Shown here in pieces: positions 7,040 to 16,490 of a DNA stretch of 64,000 bases. The number at the start of each line of letters is the position of its first letter. Position 1 is the stretch's first letter. The position numbers and the translations under genes are program-made. Under the pieces are notes generated by a model, which was given only the letters and a program-made list of their open reading frames with translations, had not been told where the DNA came from and ran no database searches. The DNA lies in NCBI GenBank assembly GCA_017937095.1, contig JAGBEG010000010.1, positions 372,001 through 436,000 on the forward strand, read 5' to 3'. The DNA comes from Roseburia sp. GTDB taxonomy: Bacteria; Bacillota; Clostridia; Lachnospirales; Lachnospiraceae.

Positions 7040-9682
7040 CTACCAGCGGTTCTTTACCTTATTCTGCAGTTCATACAGTTTGTTGAGCGCCTCAATCGGC
7101 GTCAGATTCCCGACATCCACATTGCGCAGCTCCTCAATGATATCGTCGTCCTTTACCGTATCAAAAAGCGACATCTGCGTTAAATCCACCTCGTCTAACT
7201 TTTCTTTCTTTTTCTTCGTGCCCGTATCAACTGTGATGTTTCTTGCTACATCGATAATATCATGCGCGATCAGTTCTTCCACGATTTCTTTGGCGCGTTC
7301 GATGACGGAATCCGGTACTCCGGCGAGCTTTGCCACCTGAATGCCGTAGCTCTTGTCCGCACCGCCCTTTACGATCTTGCGCAGGAACACGATGTCGTCG
7401 CCCTTTTCCTTGACCGCCACACAGTAATTGTTGACGTTATTTAACTTTCCTTCCAGCTCGGTCAGCTCGTGATAATGTGTCGCAAAAAGCGTCTTTGCGC
7501 CGAGCAGCTTCGGATTGCTGATGTGCTCCACGACTGCCCATGCAATGCTAAGACCGTCGTAGGTGCTCGTTCCGCGCCCGATCTCGTCTAAGATCAGCAG
7601 CGAATTGGAAGTCGCATTGCGCAGGATGTTCGCCACCTCATTCATCTCGACCATGAAGGTACTCTGTCCGCTTGCAAGGTCGTCCGAAGCGCCTACGCGT
7701 GTAAAAATACGGTCCACAATACCGATTTTTGCGGAGCTTGCAGGCACATAGCTTCCGATCTGCGCCATCAGCACGATCAACGCGGTCTGACGCATGTAGG
7801 TGGACTTTCCCGCCATGTTCGGTCCCGTGATAATCGAGATGCGGTGATTTCCGTTATCCAGATAGGTATCGTTGTCGATGAACATATCGTTCGTAATCAT
7901 CTTTTCTACGACCGGATGTCTGCCGTTTTTGATATCAATGACGCCGTTCTCATTGATCTTCGGACGGCAGTAATTATTCTGATCCGCGACAAGCGCAAGC
8001 GAAACAAAGACATCCAGACCTGCGACCGCTTTTGCGGTGTGCTGGATGCGCACGACCTCCGCCGCGATTTTATTCCGCACCTCGCAGAATAATTCATATT
8101 CCAGCGTGACAAGCTTGTCCTCCGCGCCGAGAATCATATCCTCCAGTTCCTTTAGCTCCGGCGTGATGTAGCGCTCGGCATTTGCGAGCGTCTGCTTGCG
8201 TGTAAAATAGTCCGGCACAAGACTTTTATAGGAATTGGTGACCTCAAGATAATAACCGAACACCTTGTTGTACTTGATCTTCAGATTCTTAATGCCGGTC
8301 TTCTCCCGCTCCTTTGCTTCAAGCTCGGCGAGCCATGTTTTTCCTTCGGTCTTTGCGTTGCGGTATTTGTCGACTTCCTCGTTATAGCCCTCCTTAATGA
8401 GTCCTCCGTCACGGACAGAAATCGGCGGATCGTCTATAATTGCCGCATCGATCAACGCGCAAAGCTCTTCTAATGTATCCATGTCCGCGTCAATTTCTTT
8501 TAGCAGCTCGCATTCGAACTCGCCCAGAAGGCTCTTGATTGGCGGCAGCATGGAAATGGAACTGCGGAATGCGACCAGATCCCTCGGATTCGCAGTCAGA
8601 TATGTAACGCGGGTAATCAGACGCTCCAGATCGTAGATCGGATTTAAATACTCGCGCAGTTCTTCTCTTGTGATTACATGCTTGTTGATTTCACAGATAG
8701 CGTCCTGGCGCTTTTCAATCTCCGCGCGGTCGATAAGCGGCTGCTCTACATAAGAACGGAGCAGTCTTGCCCCCATCGCGGTTTTTGTCTTGTCCAGCAC
8801 CCAGAGCAGGGAGCCGCGCTTCTGCTTCTCGCGCAGCGTTTCGACAAGCTCTAAATTGCGTCTTGTGGAGCTGTCGATAATCATGTATTTCCCGGTGGAA
8901 TACGGATGAATGGACGAAATATTTTCAAGATTGTTTTTCTGTGTTTCATAGAGATACTTCAGCAGCGCTCCCGCGGCGATCATACCGCAGTTGTAATCGA
9001 TCAGACCCAGCGCTTCAAGGCTCTTTACCTTGAAATGCTCCTTTAAGGTCGTCTCGCAAAGTTCATCCCCAAAATACCACGTCTCAAGCGCATAAATTGT
9101 AATACCCAGTCGATGACGCATGTCTTCAATGTCGATACCGCTCATATAGAAGCTGTCGTTGCAGATAATCTCGGTCGGGGAGAACTTCGTGATCTCATCC
9201 ATGAGCTTCCGCTCAGAATCCACCTCCGTCACGTAATAATCACCTGTGGAGACGTCCGCGATCGACACGCCGTAGCGGTCCGCAAGGTAAACGATGCACA
9301 TGATGTAATTGTTTCTTGATTCGTCGAGCGCCTGCATATCAAGATTGGTTCCCGGTGTGACGATGCGGATGACCTCGCGTTTGACGAGTCCCTTCGCCAG
9401 CTTCGGATCTTCGACCTGCTCGCAGATCGCGACCTTGTGACCGTTTGCGACAAGCTTATTCAGATAGCCTTCCACCGCGTGATACGGGATGCCGCACATC
9501 GGCGCGCGCTCCTCTGTGCCGCAGTTTTTTCCGGTCAGCGTCAGTTCCAGTTCCTTTGACACCAGTATCGCGTCGTCAAAAAACATTTCGTAGAAATCGC
9601 CCAGACGGTAAAATAAGATACAGTCTTTATATTCTTCTTTGGTTTGCAGGTATTGCTGCATCATTGGTGTATATTCTGCCAC
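7040..9682 (-). CDS. mutS: DNA mismatch repair protein MutS
   Basis: MutS recognises mismatches and small loops as a dimer. The 880-residue protein has the family's usual length and domain order. The N-terminal mismatch-binding domain has the FYE wedge motif within GDFYEMFFDDA. Connector, lever and clamp domains follow, then an ABC-type ATPase with GPNMAGKST (about residue 622), DEIGRGTSTYDG and ATHYHELTELE. It starts 10 bases after the upstream flavoprotein gene and is followed by mutL, with which it works directly. Confidence 0.98.
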   Translation of the reverse strand: MAEYTPMMQQYLQTKEEYKDCILFYRLGDFYEMFFDDAILVSKELELTLTGKNCGTEERAPMCGIPYHAVEGYLNKLVANGHKVAICEQVEDPKLAKGLVKREVIRIVTPGTNLDMQALDESRNNYIMCIVYLADRYGVSIADVSTGDYYVTEVDSERKLMDEITKFSPTEIICNDSFYMSGIDIEDMRHRLGITIYALETWYFGDELCETTLKEHFKVKSLEALGLIDYNCGMIAAGALLKYLYETQKNNLENISSIHPYSTGKYMIIDSSTRRNLELVETLREKQKRGSLLWVLDKTKTAMGARLLRSYVEQPLIDRAEIEKRQDAICEINKHVITREELREYLNPIYDLERLITRVTYLTANPRDLVAFRSSISMLPPIKSLLGEFECELLKEIDADMDTLEELCALIDAAIIDDPPISVRDGGLIKEGYNEEVDKYRNAKTEGKTWLAELEAKEREKTGIKNLKIKYNKVFGYYLEVTNSYKSLVPDYFTRKQTLANAERYITPELKELEDMILGAEDKLVTLEYELFCEVRNKIAAEVVRIQHTAKAVAGLDVFVSLALVADQNNYCRPKINENGVIDIKNGRHPVVEKMITNDMFIDNDTYLDNGNHRISIITGPNMAGKSTYMRQTALIVLMAQIGSYVPASSAKIGIVDRIFTRVGASDDLASGQSTFMVEMNEVANILRNATSNSLLILDEIGRGTSTYDGLSIAWAVVEHISNPKLLGAKTLFATHYHELTELEGKLNNVNNYCVAVKEKGDDIVFLRKIVKGGADKSYGIQVAKLAGVPDSVIERAKEIVEELIAHDIIDVARNITVDTGTKKKKEKLDEVDLTQMSLFDTVKDDDIIEELRNVDVGNLTPIEALNKLYELQNKVKNRW

Positions 9683-9692
9683 TTTATTATCC

Positions 9693-11276
9693 TCAACTTC
9701 TCTTTATAATTGCCTCTGCCACTTTTAAGCCGTCCATTGCCGCAGACATGATACCGCCCGCGTACCCGGCGCCCTCGCCGCAGGGATAGATTCCCTCTAC
9801 CGGAGAGACGAAATTCTCATCCCGCGCAATCCGCACCGGGGAGGAAGTCCGGCTCTCGACGCCGGAAAGAATGGCATCCTCCCTGCCGTAACCCGGAATG
9901 ATCCGGTCGAACGCGTGCATTCCCTCGATAAAAGAGCTTTCCAGTTCCGCAGGAAAAAGCCCCCTGAGATTACAGAGCACACGCGCGCCCTTTGTCTCGC
10001 TTGAAAACGCGCCGTAGGACGTGGACGCCTGATTCCTGCAGTAATCGCCGAAAAGCTGCTGCGGAATTTTGCCCTCTCCCAGCGAAAACGCGCGCTCTTC
10101 TAGCATTTCCTGAAAGCGCATACCGCTTAGCGCGTCGTCTCCCGGTAAATCATCAGGCGTTACGGAGACGATAATCGCACTGTTCGCATTCTTCGCATCC
10201 CGCCCGGAATAGCTCATGCCGTTCACCGCGAGACGGTGTTCCTCAGAGGAAGCGTTCACGACATAACCGCCCGGACACATGCAGAAGGAATAAACGCCCC
10301 TGCCGTTCTTTAAGTTCGCCGTCACCTTATAAGGCGCAGCGGGAAGCTTGTCCGCGTAAAGCTCGCCGTACTGCTGTAAATTGATCATGCGCTGCGGATG
10401 CTCTACGCGCAGACCGACCGCAAACGCCTTCGCGCTCATGGAAAGTCCGCCTTTTTCATGCAGCATACGAAAGGTATCTCTTGCGCTGTGACCGATCGCC
10501 AGCACGAGAAATGATGTACTCACCCACTCGCTGTGGTTGATTTCAACAGCGGTTACCGTATTTTTCTCTGTACGGTAATCCGTCATGCAGCTCTCAAAGC
10601 GAAACTCTGCGCCCTTTTCTTCCATATACTGACGCATGCGAAGGATGACATCCGCGAGCACATCCGTGCCGATATGCGGCTTGTTCTCATACAAAATCCG
10701 CCGGGGTGCGCCGAATTTCACGAAAGTCTCCAGAACAAAGCGGTTTCTGCCAAGGGGATCTTTGACGAGCGTGTTCAGCTTGCCGTCTGAAAACGTACCT
10801 GCGCCGCCCTCGCCGAACTGGACATTGGAAGAGGTGTTCAACACGCCTCTCTCCCAGAATGACGCGACGTCCTTCGTGCGCTCCGTCACACACTTTCCGC
10901 GTTCAAGCACGAGCGGATGTAGTCCTGCACACACAAGCGCATAAGCACAGAACAGTCCCGCAGGACCTGCGCCTGCAATGACCGGACGCAGGGAAGACGA
11001 TGGACTTTGGGGTGCCGGAAGGGCATATTCCTTCACATTGATTGACATAATACTATTATCGTCAACCTTCTTTAAGACCGACGCCTCGGAATCGACTTTG
11101 ACATTCACGGAATAGACCATCTGGAGTGCAGGCTTCTTTCTCGCATCGATGGACTGCTTGACGATCTCATAGGAAAAATCCTGCCCCTTCGTAAGCTTTA
11201 ACGCTTTTTTGATTTTTGCTTCCAATTCTTCTGCCGTATGTTCTATAGGCAGCTTGATCTGATTGATCCGAATCAT
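9693..11276 (-). CDS. FAD-dependent oxidoreductase (COG2509-like dehydrogenase)
   Basis: This is a flavoprotein of 527 residues from the ATG at 11276. A short N-terminal domain of about 90 residues precedes the FAD Rossmann motif GAGPAG (about residue 97). Later GEGGAGTFSDGKL, the FAVGLRVEHP segment and a C-terminal ESRTSSPVRI...GEGAGYAGGI region identify the COG2509 type. Substrate and partner are unknown. The longer frame to 11468 adds 64 arginine-rich residues that are only the antisense-like overlap with the upstream gene and has no ribosome site. It begins 8 bases after the upstream flavoprotein gene and leads into mutS, so the two are probably co-transcribed. Confidence 0.85.
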   Translation of the reverse strand: MIRINQIKLPIEHTAEELEAKIKKALKLTKGQDFSYEIVKQSIDARKKPALQMVYSVNVKVDSEASVLKKVDDNSIMSINVKEYALPAPQSPSSSLRPVIAGAGPAGLFCAYALVCAGLHPLVLERGKCVTERTKDVASFWERGVLNTSSNVQFGEGGAGTFSDGKLNTLVKDPLGRNRFVLETFVKFGAPRRILYENKPHIGTDVLADVILRMRQYMEEKGAEFRFESCMTDYRTEKNTVTAVEINHSEWVSTSFLVLAIGHSARDTFRMLHEKGGLSMSAKAFAVGLRVEHPQRMINLQQYGELYADKLPAAPYKVTANLKNGRGVYSFCMCPGGYVVNASSEEHRLAVNGMSYSGRDAKNANSAIIVSVTPDDLPGDDALSGMRFQEMLEERAFSLGEGKIPQQLFGDYCRNQASTSYGAFSSETKGARVLCNLRGLFPAELESSFIEGMHAFDRIIPGYGREDAILSGVESRTSSPVRIARDENFVSPVEGIYPCGEGAGYAGGIMSAAMDGLKVAEAIIKRS

Positions 11277-11284
11277 GCCTTTTC

Positions 11285-12574
11285 TTACTTTCCTTTCCCG
11301 GCGGCATGTATGCCCGCCACATAACCGCTCGACCACGCCCATTGAAGATTGTAGCCGCCGCAGGTTCCGTCGATATCCAGTACCTCGCCCGCGAAGTAAA
11401 CGCCGCCCGCAAGCTTTGATTCCAGCGTGTGTGCGTCGACTTCTGCTGTGTCCACGCCTCCGGCGCACACCTGCGCCGCGTCCATACCTTTGCTTCCGAT
11501 GACGTCCACGCGAAACTGCTTGACCGTGCGGACAAGCTTCCAGAGTTCGGGCTTCTTTAACCGCTCTGCCGGAGCGTGCAAATCAATGCCCGATTCCTTT
11601 AACAACACGTCGATGAGCTTCTTATGGAATAGCCCGATCAGCGCCTGTGCGGCATCCTTCCCATGCGCGTATACAGAAAAACGCTCCAGAAGCAGCGCAA
11701 AAAGATCGTCCTCTGTAAGGTCGGGCATGAAATCAATCTTTGCGTAGACGCCCCGCTTCTCGCGCAGCGCCTTTGTCGCATAGCGGCTTACCTGAAAGAC
11801 CGGGATTCCTGAAATCCCGTATTCCGTCAACTGCAGCTCGCCCCACTCACTGCACACGCATTCATAGCCCGCCGCAAAAGATACCTCTGCCCCGCTCTTT
11901 TTTGAGTGAAATTGCACGTTTTCTATGTATAATTCCAGTGCCATTTCTGCACGGATTCCTGCAAGTGTTTTGAAAAATGCCTGTTTTCCCTGCAGTTGCA
12001 CAAGCGCCGGCACAATATCTACAAAGTGATGTCCAAGCTCTTCAATATATGGAAATGCGCTTCCGTCGCTGCCTGTCTTGGGCGCTGCAAGCAATCCGGG
12101 CGCAAAAATCAGACTTTTGGTCGAAAATGCGCCTTTATCAGTGACAATTTCCATGCCCTGCGCCTTTTTTCTGACTGCAGAAAGTGTACATGAGGTACGG
12201 ATTTCGACATTTTGATAGTCGCATTCCATCCGAAGCACCTCAAGCACCGAGGCAGCCTGTTCACTTGCCGGGTAATAATAGCCGCGCCGTACCTTCGGAT
12301 AGATGCCAAGCTCTTTAAAAAACTGCACGGTATCTTCCAATCCGAACTGTTCGAATACCGGCAACACAAATGCAGGGTTCTCCCCGCGATAACAGGAGAC
12401 GCCCTGCATGGCATTGGTATAATTGCATTTTCCGTTTCCGGTCGAAAGAAGCTTTTTGCCGACACGATCCATATGCTCTATGAGAATCGTCTTAGCGCCG
12501 CAGCGCGCCGCGGTGATTGCAGCCATCAGCCCGGCAGGACCGCCTCCGATGACGGTCACATCTGTATCTGTCAT
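11285..12574 (-). CDS. NAD(P)/FAD-dependent oxidoreductase, HI0933/BaiN-like
   Basis: The 429-residue protein has the FAD dinucleotide-binding motif GGGPAG at residues 10-15, the family-specific GKKLLSTGNGKCNYTN segment, and a C-terminal GGVDTAEVDAHTLESK...GEVLDIDGTCGGYNLQWA region. These are the hallmarks of the HI0933 family, which includes BaiN of bile-acid 7-dehydroxylating clostridia. Most members have no proven substrate, and no bai cluster is visible here, so a bile-acid role should not be assumed. The ATG at 12574 has GGAGG upstream. It is the first gene after the promoter at 12646-12674. Confidence 0.87.
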   Translation of the reverse strand: MTDTDVTVIGGGPAGLMAAITAARCGAKTILIEHMDRVGKKLLSTGNGKCNYTNAMQGVSCYRGENPAFVLPVFEQFGLEDTVQFFKELGIYPKVRRGYYYPASEQAASVLEVLRMECDYQNVEIRTSCTLSAVRKKAQGMEIVTDKGAFSTKSLIFAPGLLAAPKTGSDGSAFPYIEELGHHFVDIVPALVQLQGKQAFFKTLAGIRAEMALELYIENVQFHSKKSGAEVSFAAGYECVCSEWGELQLTEYGISGIPVFQVSRYATKALREKRGVYAKIDFMPDLTEDDLFALLLERFSVYAHGKDAAQALIGLFHKKLIDVLLKESGIDLHAPAERLKKPELWKLVRTVKQFRVDVIGSKGMDAAQVCAGGVDTAEVDAHTLESKLAGGVYFAGEVLDIDGTCGGYNLQWAWSSGYVAGIHAAGKGK

Positions 12575-12645
12575 ATCAAACCTCCAACCCGAAAATCTGC
12601 GGTCACACAGACCTGCGGGTGAAAAAATTTCACTCTGTCATCGAA

Positions 12646-12674
12646 ATTTTACCACACCGTTTTTAAACATTCAA
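12646..12674 (-). promoter_or_regulatory. SigA-type promoter of the flavoprotein-mutS-mutL operon
   Basis: On the minus strand TTGAAT (12669-12674) and TAAAAT (12646-12651) are separated by exactly 17 bases, about 70 bases before the first start codon. The leader carries a small hairpin, GTGAAA-TTT-TTTCAC (12619-12633). Confidence 0.65.
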
Positions 12675-12679
12675 TGCCA

Positions 12680-13051
12680 TTAACTGGAATAACTTTCGAG
12701 AAGATCGTAGAGTTCGCTCTCACTCTCCACGTAAATTCCGTCCGTAAGCAGCGCTTTTGTCTCATCCGACAGCTCGTCAATGTGAATATGCGTCTCAAGG
12801 AGAATGGTCGTACCGTCCTGCTCATATACGACGAGGAAATCGTCCTTGGCGCGCAGAATATAGCGGTATGCCTTCTGCACCTGCATACTCTCAGCCGTCA
12901 CGGGCTGCGCGCTCTCCGTCGCCTGCTCCGTGGCAACAAGCGTGGCATCCGGCAGCGCCTCTTCGGGGCGTCTGTTCCGGTAAAACGCTGCAAACAGGCA
13001 GACTGCCAAAAGCAGCGCCGCAAAAAGGCAAATACTTATCGTCTTTTTCAT
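12680..13051 (-). CDS. BofC C-terminal-domain-like membrane-anchored protein
   Basis: The 123-residue protein has an N-terminal signal anchor (about residues 4-24) and a short charged linker. Its C-terminal half (VVYEQDGT..., DELSDETKALLTDGI, ELYDLLESYSS) resembles the BofC C-terminal domain. In Bacillus, BofC is a forespore intermembrane-space protein that restrains the SpoIVB protease in sigma-K control. Assignment by motif resemblance only. The ATG at 13051 is preceded by GGAGG at 7 bases; the ATG four codons upstream has no proper ribosome site. It lies 53 bases after the SpoVB-like flippase, at the end of the sporulation operon. Confidence 0.6.
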   Translation of the reverse strand: MKKTISICLFAALLLAVCLFAAFYRNRRPEEALPDATLVATEQATESAQPVTAESMQVQKAYRYILRAKDDFLVVYEQDGTTILLETHIHIDELSDETKALLTDGIYVESESELYDLLESYSS

Positions 13052-13103
13052 GTTGTCCTCCATTCTACGATAAGTATCTGCCAGTTCTTTCCTTTTTATT
13101 CAA

Positions 13104-14765
13104 TTAGCGCAAAAGATGCAGCTTCTTTGCAAGGGAGACAAGCGTCCTGCCCTTCGGGAAACGGAGAATTTCCTGCTCGTTCAAGCCCTTTAACAAAAGC
13201 AGAAGCACCGCGTATACGCACACGCCCGCGACAATCGCAAAAATCGTTGCGATCATGTTATTTCTTATCACGTATAAAAACAGTTCGTACACAAGCCAGA
13301 CCACAACGCCCATTCCTGCCGATGCGATGGCAGGCACGAGGAAGGTCTTTCTTATCTCCTGCCGGTAGCCGCTGTATCTGCGGATGGAACGCGCATTTAA
13401 GATACACATCGTAAGCCCGAAGAATGCATTGGCGATAATGACGGCAAAAATATTGAGGTCGAATCCAAGCATCAGACCGACAAGGACAAGCAGATGCAGA
13501 ATCAGTGCGATCACTGCGTTCTTGATCGGCTCTTTCATGCGGTTCATTCCCTGCAGCAGCCCATTGGTGAGGGTCGACAGTGAGAAGAACAGGATGGCAA
13601 CGGCGCCCACGCGAAGCATCCGGGCGGAAAGCTCAGAAGAATCGCCGAATAACATCGTAAGAATCGGGGATGCGAGCACGCCCATTCCGACCGTACACGG
13701 GAATGCAACGACCATGATAAAACGTGTGGCAAGTGCGATCTGGCGTTTCGCTTCCCCACGCTTTCCGTTTGCATACGCCGCTGTGAGTGCCGGAACAGAG
13801 GACGCTGCAAGAGAGGACGCAATCGCGATCGGCACATTGATAAGCACCTGATATTTTCCGGTGTAGATGCCGTTCCATACGCCATATTCTTCCTTGGAAT
13901 AACCCTGAAATACAGCGAGGTTCTTATACACTGCCTGATCGATGAAGGTATTGCACTGGTAAATGGTCGTACTTAAGAGCACCGGAATGATCGTGATGAT
14001 CAGCAGACGGAAAATTTCTCCGTAGGAATCCGCATTCTTCCCGCGCTCCTTTCGCATGGACTTTTTGAACACCCGAAGATAGACGACAAGAACGAAGGTC
14101 GAAAACAGCAGCGCAACCAGCGCGCCGACGCCTGTACCGATTGTTCCGCCCGCCGCACCGTAAGCGGCGCCGTAATTCTCGGAATCTCCAAGCAGCTCCC
14201 CGACCTTTGTGCCGTAGGAAAAAAGCATGTATGCCGCCCAGACACTGACAACGGCGTTTGCAATCTGCTCTAAAATCTGCGATACCGCACTTGGCATCAT
14301 TGTTCCAAGCCCCTGGAAAAAACCGCGCATAACGCCGAGGATTGCGACAATGACAAGCACCGGAACCAGTGTTTTAAGCGCAAAGATACAAAGCGGCGTG
14401 CGAAGCAGCGTCGTTGTGATAAATTCTGCGCCAAAGTACAAAATCACCGCCGCAACTGTTCCCGAAACGAGCGCAAAAATGAGCGCGCACTTTAAGATGC
14501 GGTAGACATTGCGCTTCCTGCCCTGTGAGATATTTGCAGATACCAGTTTCGAAACTGCGAGCGGCAGACTGTACGACGATATGATAAGTAATATGTTGTA
14601 TATGGTATAAGCACTGCCGTAATAATCATTTCCGGCGTCTCCGATGATCGCAGTCAAAGGCATCCGGTAAATCAGACCGATGACGCGGCTTAAAAGGGAT
14701 GCGATCGCCAGAATAGAGCCCTGCGCCAGAAAGCTCGTGCTGTTTTTCTTCTTGCTATTGCCCAT
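13104..14765 (-). CDS. SpoVB-like polysaccharide/lipid flippase (MOP superfamily)
   Basis: A polytopic membrane protein of 553 residues with about 14 predicted membrane segments. The N-terminal ASLLSRVIGLIYRMPL and YNILLIISSYSLPLAVSKLV segments are typical of the SpoVB/MurJ/Wzx exporter group. Firmicute members flip lipid-linked cell-wall or cortex precursors. Two starts are possible: ATG at 14780 overlapping the ybeY stop (ATGA), or ATG at 14765 with GAGGA 8 bases upstream; the second is chosen. The setting after ybeY in a sporulation cluster suits a cortex or envelope role, though the exact substrate is unknown. Confidence 0.82.
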   Translation of the reverse strand: MGNSKKKNSTSFLAQGSILAIASLLSRVIGLIYRMPLTAIIGDAGNDYYGSAYTIYNILLIISSYSLPLAVSKLVSANISQGRKRNVYRILKCALIFALVSGTVAAVILYFGAEFITTTLLRTPLCIFALKTLVPVLVIVAILGVMRGFFQGLGTMMPSAVSQILEQIANAVVSVWAAYMLFSYGTKVGELLGDSENYGAAYGAAGGTIGTGVGALVALLFSTFVLVVYLRVFKKSMRKERGKNADSYGEIFRLLIITIIPVLLSTTIYQCNTFIDQAVYKNLAVFQGYSKEEYGVWNGIYTGKYQVLINVPIAIASSLAASSVPALTAAYANGKRGEAKRQIALATRFIMVVAFPCTVGMGVLASPILTMLFGDSSELSARMLRVGAVAILFFSLSTLTNGLLQGMNRMKEPIKNAVIALILHLLVLVGLMLGFDLNIFAVIIANAFFGLTMCILNARSIRRYSGYRQEIRKTFLVPAIASAGMGVVVWLVYELFLYVIRNNMIATIFAIVAGVCVYAVLLLLLKGLNEQEILRFPKGRTLVSLAKKLHLLR

Positions 14766-14776
14766 AAGAAAATTCC

Positions 14777-15280
14777 TCATTCATCACGCAAAATGTGCAT
14801 TTCCTCTAAAATCTGTTTCTGCTTTGGTTCCATGACCGCGGCATCCTCCGGCGTCATGTGGTCATAGCCGAATAAGTGCAGCATACTGTGAACAATCAAA
14901 AATGCGAACTCCCGCTTCTCGCTGTGCCCGTAAGCCTTTGCCTGTTCCTTCACGCGGTCTGCGGAGATTACAATATCTCCGAGCATAATCTCCCCGGTAT
15001 CCGGATTGAAATTATCCTCATAGTCCTCCTCGAGCGCCGAGAAGTCGCCTGCCTGTCCGTAAGAAAGCATCGGAAATGAGAGCACGTCCGTCGGTGCGTC
15101 AATCTCACGGTATGTGCGGTTGATCTCATGAATCCCTTCGTTATCGGTGAGCGTCAGGTTCACCTCCGCCTCGTAGGGAAATTCCTCATGCTCTATTACA
15201 AACGCCACCACCTCCGCCGCCAGCGATTCGCAGTCAAAATCGAAGGAAGGCTGTACTTCTTTTTCCAGATTCAAACTCAT
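14777..15280 (-). CDS. ybeY: Endoribonuclease YbeY (16S rRNA maturation)
   Basis: YbeY is a zinc-dependent single-strand endoribonuclease involved in 16S rRNA 3'-end maturation and ribosome quality control. The diagnostic motif HSMLHLFGYDH (H-x3-H-x5-H, about residue 130) is intact, as are NRTYREIDAPTDVLSFP and LGDIVIS. From the ATG at 15280, which has GGAG 6 bases upstream, it has 167 residues. An upstream ATG adds 4 residues. It sits between the PgpH-like gene and the flippase in the common yqfD-phoH-pgpH-ybeY order. Confidence 0.96.
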   Translation of the reverse strand: MSLNLEKEVQPSFDFDCESLAAEVVAFVIEHEEFPYEAEVNLTLTDNEGIHEINRTYREIDAPTDVLSFPMLSYGQAGDFSALEEDYEDNFNPDTGEIMLGDIVISADRVKEQAKAYGHSEKREFAFLIVHSMLHLFGYDHMTPEDAAVMEPKQKQILEEMHILRDE

Positions 15281-15309
15281 AATGTACTCCATTCCGCACT
15301 CACTGATTG

Positions 15310-16488
15310 TTACATGAGCGCCTTTTCATTGACCAGATATTCCCGGATTTTTAAGAACATATTCATACTAAGTCCCGATTTATCATAAAGTCCCTGCGCG
15401 GAATAATCATTTAAGGTCTGATAGATGACCATATCCTGATTCCATTCGCTCGACATGGTATCGGAATCGAACACCTCAAGCTTCTTGATGAGGGCGTCTA
15501 CCATATGTACGATGGCAGACTCGATGGTGGACGGGAGCGCATTCTCCCCATTGTACTCGCTGATAATGCGTATCACATCCTCCGGGAAACATTCTTTTTG
15601 GGCAATCCGGATACCGTTTTCTCCGATCGAACCGCCCTCTAAGATACCGATCCGGTAATAAAAGCCCGCCGCCGCGCAGACAGCTTCGTTTGCCCCGACC
15701 AGCCCGGCACAGTGCGCCGCTGCGCGGGACACCCGCTTTGCATGCTGATAATCTGCCTTTGAAAAGCTGGAAAGCTCTCTTAGGAGCGGATAGTCTTCAT
15801 CGAGAATGTCCGTCAGGGTGTCCGCAATCTCAGACGTTACTGCCGCTGTAAGCCTGTCATAACAGAAATGAAGAAGCAGCGCCGCAAGCAGTCCCTCCGC
15901 AGCCCCGGACAGGAACAGAATCCACGATGTTTCCCGGTAGGTCAGATAATAGAATAACCCGGGGAATATGGTCAAAATGCAAAAGATGGCAAGCTCATAC
16001 CAGAATCGCAGCCTCCCGTGATCCGCCGCTTCTGCCGCAGTACAACCGAACAGCACCAGAACAGAATAAAGCGCCAGTTCCTGAATCGTACTTCCTGCCA
16101 TAAGGCACAGCATGGTGCTTAGAAACAACCCGACGTATACGGCGATTTGCGGTGTCGCAAATGCAAGCATCAATATCGGCACCAGAATGACCGGTCGTAA
16201 AAACTCCGGCAGAAACGCACTGAACAATACGAAAATCCAGGAAAGCAGATAACCGTAAGAAAGTCTGCGAAAAGTGGTCTCCCGGTTGCCGGAGATTCTT
16301 CGGTGTATGCGTTCGTGCTCCAGAAGAAAGCAAAACACTGTAAAAAACACAAGTTCCACCACGCCATAGACAAGAATTTCATCCAGAAAATGACCTTTCA
16401 GCATGGATATGATAAAAGTGAACAGAAGCGTTATAAAAAGCATTGAAAAAATATTCATAACACGTTTTAATACATAACGGTCATTCAT
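15310..16488 (-). CDS. Degenerate PgpH/YqfF-like 7TM protein with inactivated HD domain
   Basis: Between phoH and ybeY, Firmicutes usually encode PgpH (YqfF), a c-di-AMP phosphodiesterase of about 700 residues with an extracellular domain, seven membrane segments and a cytosolic HD domain. Here the protein has 392 residues. It starts directly with membrane segments (about 10-215) and lacks the extracellular region. The HD-like domain (about 245-385) keeps the first histidine (HAKRV) and a late aspartate (HMVDAL), but the signature YHDIGK position reads YYRIGI and the later EHHG position reads EYNG. Metal ligation and hydrolysis are therefore very unlikely. Assignment to the PgpH lineage rests on synteny, topology and residual similarity. 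Function is unknown; a nucleotide sensor or scaffold is possible. Confidence 0.7.
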   Translation of the reverse strand: MNDRYVLKRVMNIFSMLFITLLFTFIISMLKGHFLDEILVYGVVELVFFTVFCFLLEHERIHRRISGNRETTFRRLSYGYLLSWIFVLFSAFLPEFLRPVILVPILMLAFATPQIAVYVGLFLSTMLCLMAGSTIQELALYSVLVLFGCTAAEAADHGRLRFWYELAIFCILTIFPGLFYYLTYRETSWILFLSGAAEGLLAALLLHFCYDRLTAAVTSEIADTLTDILDEDYPLLRELSSFSKADYQHAKRVSRAAAHCAGLVGANEAVCAAAGFYYRIGILEGGSIGENGIRIAQKECFPEDVIRIISEYNGENALPSTIESAIVHMVDALIKKLEVFDSDTMSSEWNQDMVIYQTLNDYSAQGLYDKSGLSMNMFLKIREYLVNEKALM

Positions 16489-16490
16489 CG

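Noticed and set aside
11285..12574. Bile-acid reductase (BaiN) function
   Set aside because: HI0933-family proteins are widespread and no other bai gene is present; sequence alone does not support this substrate.
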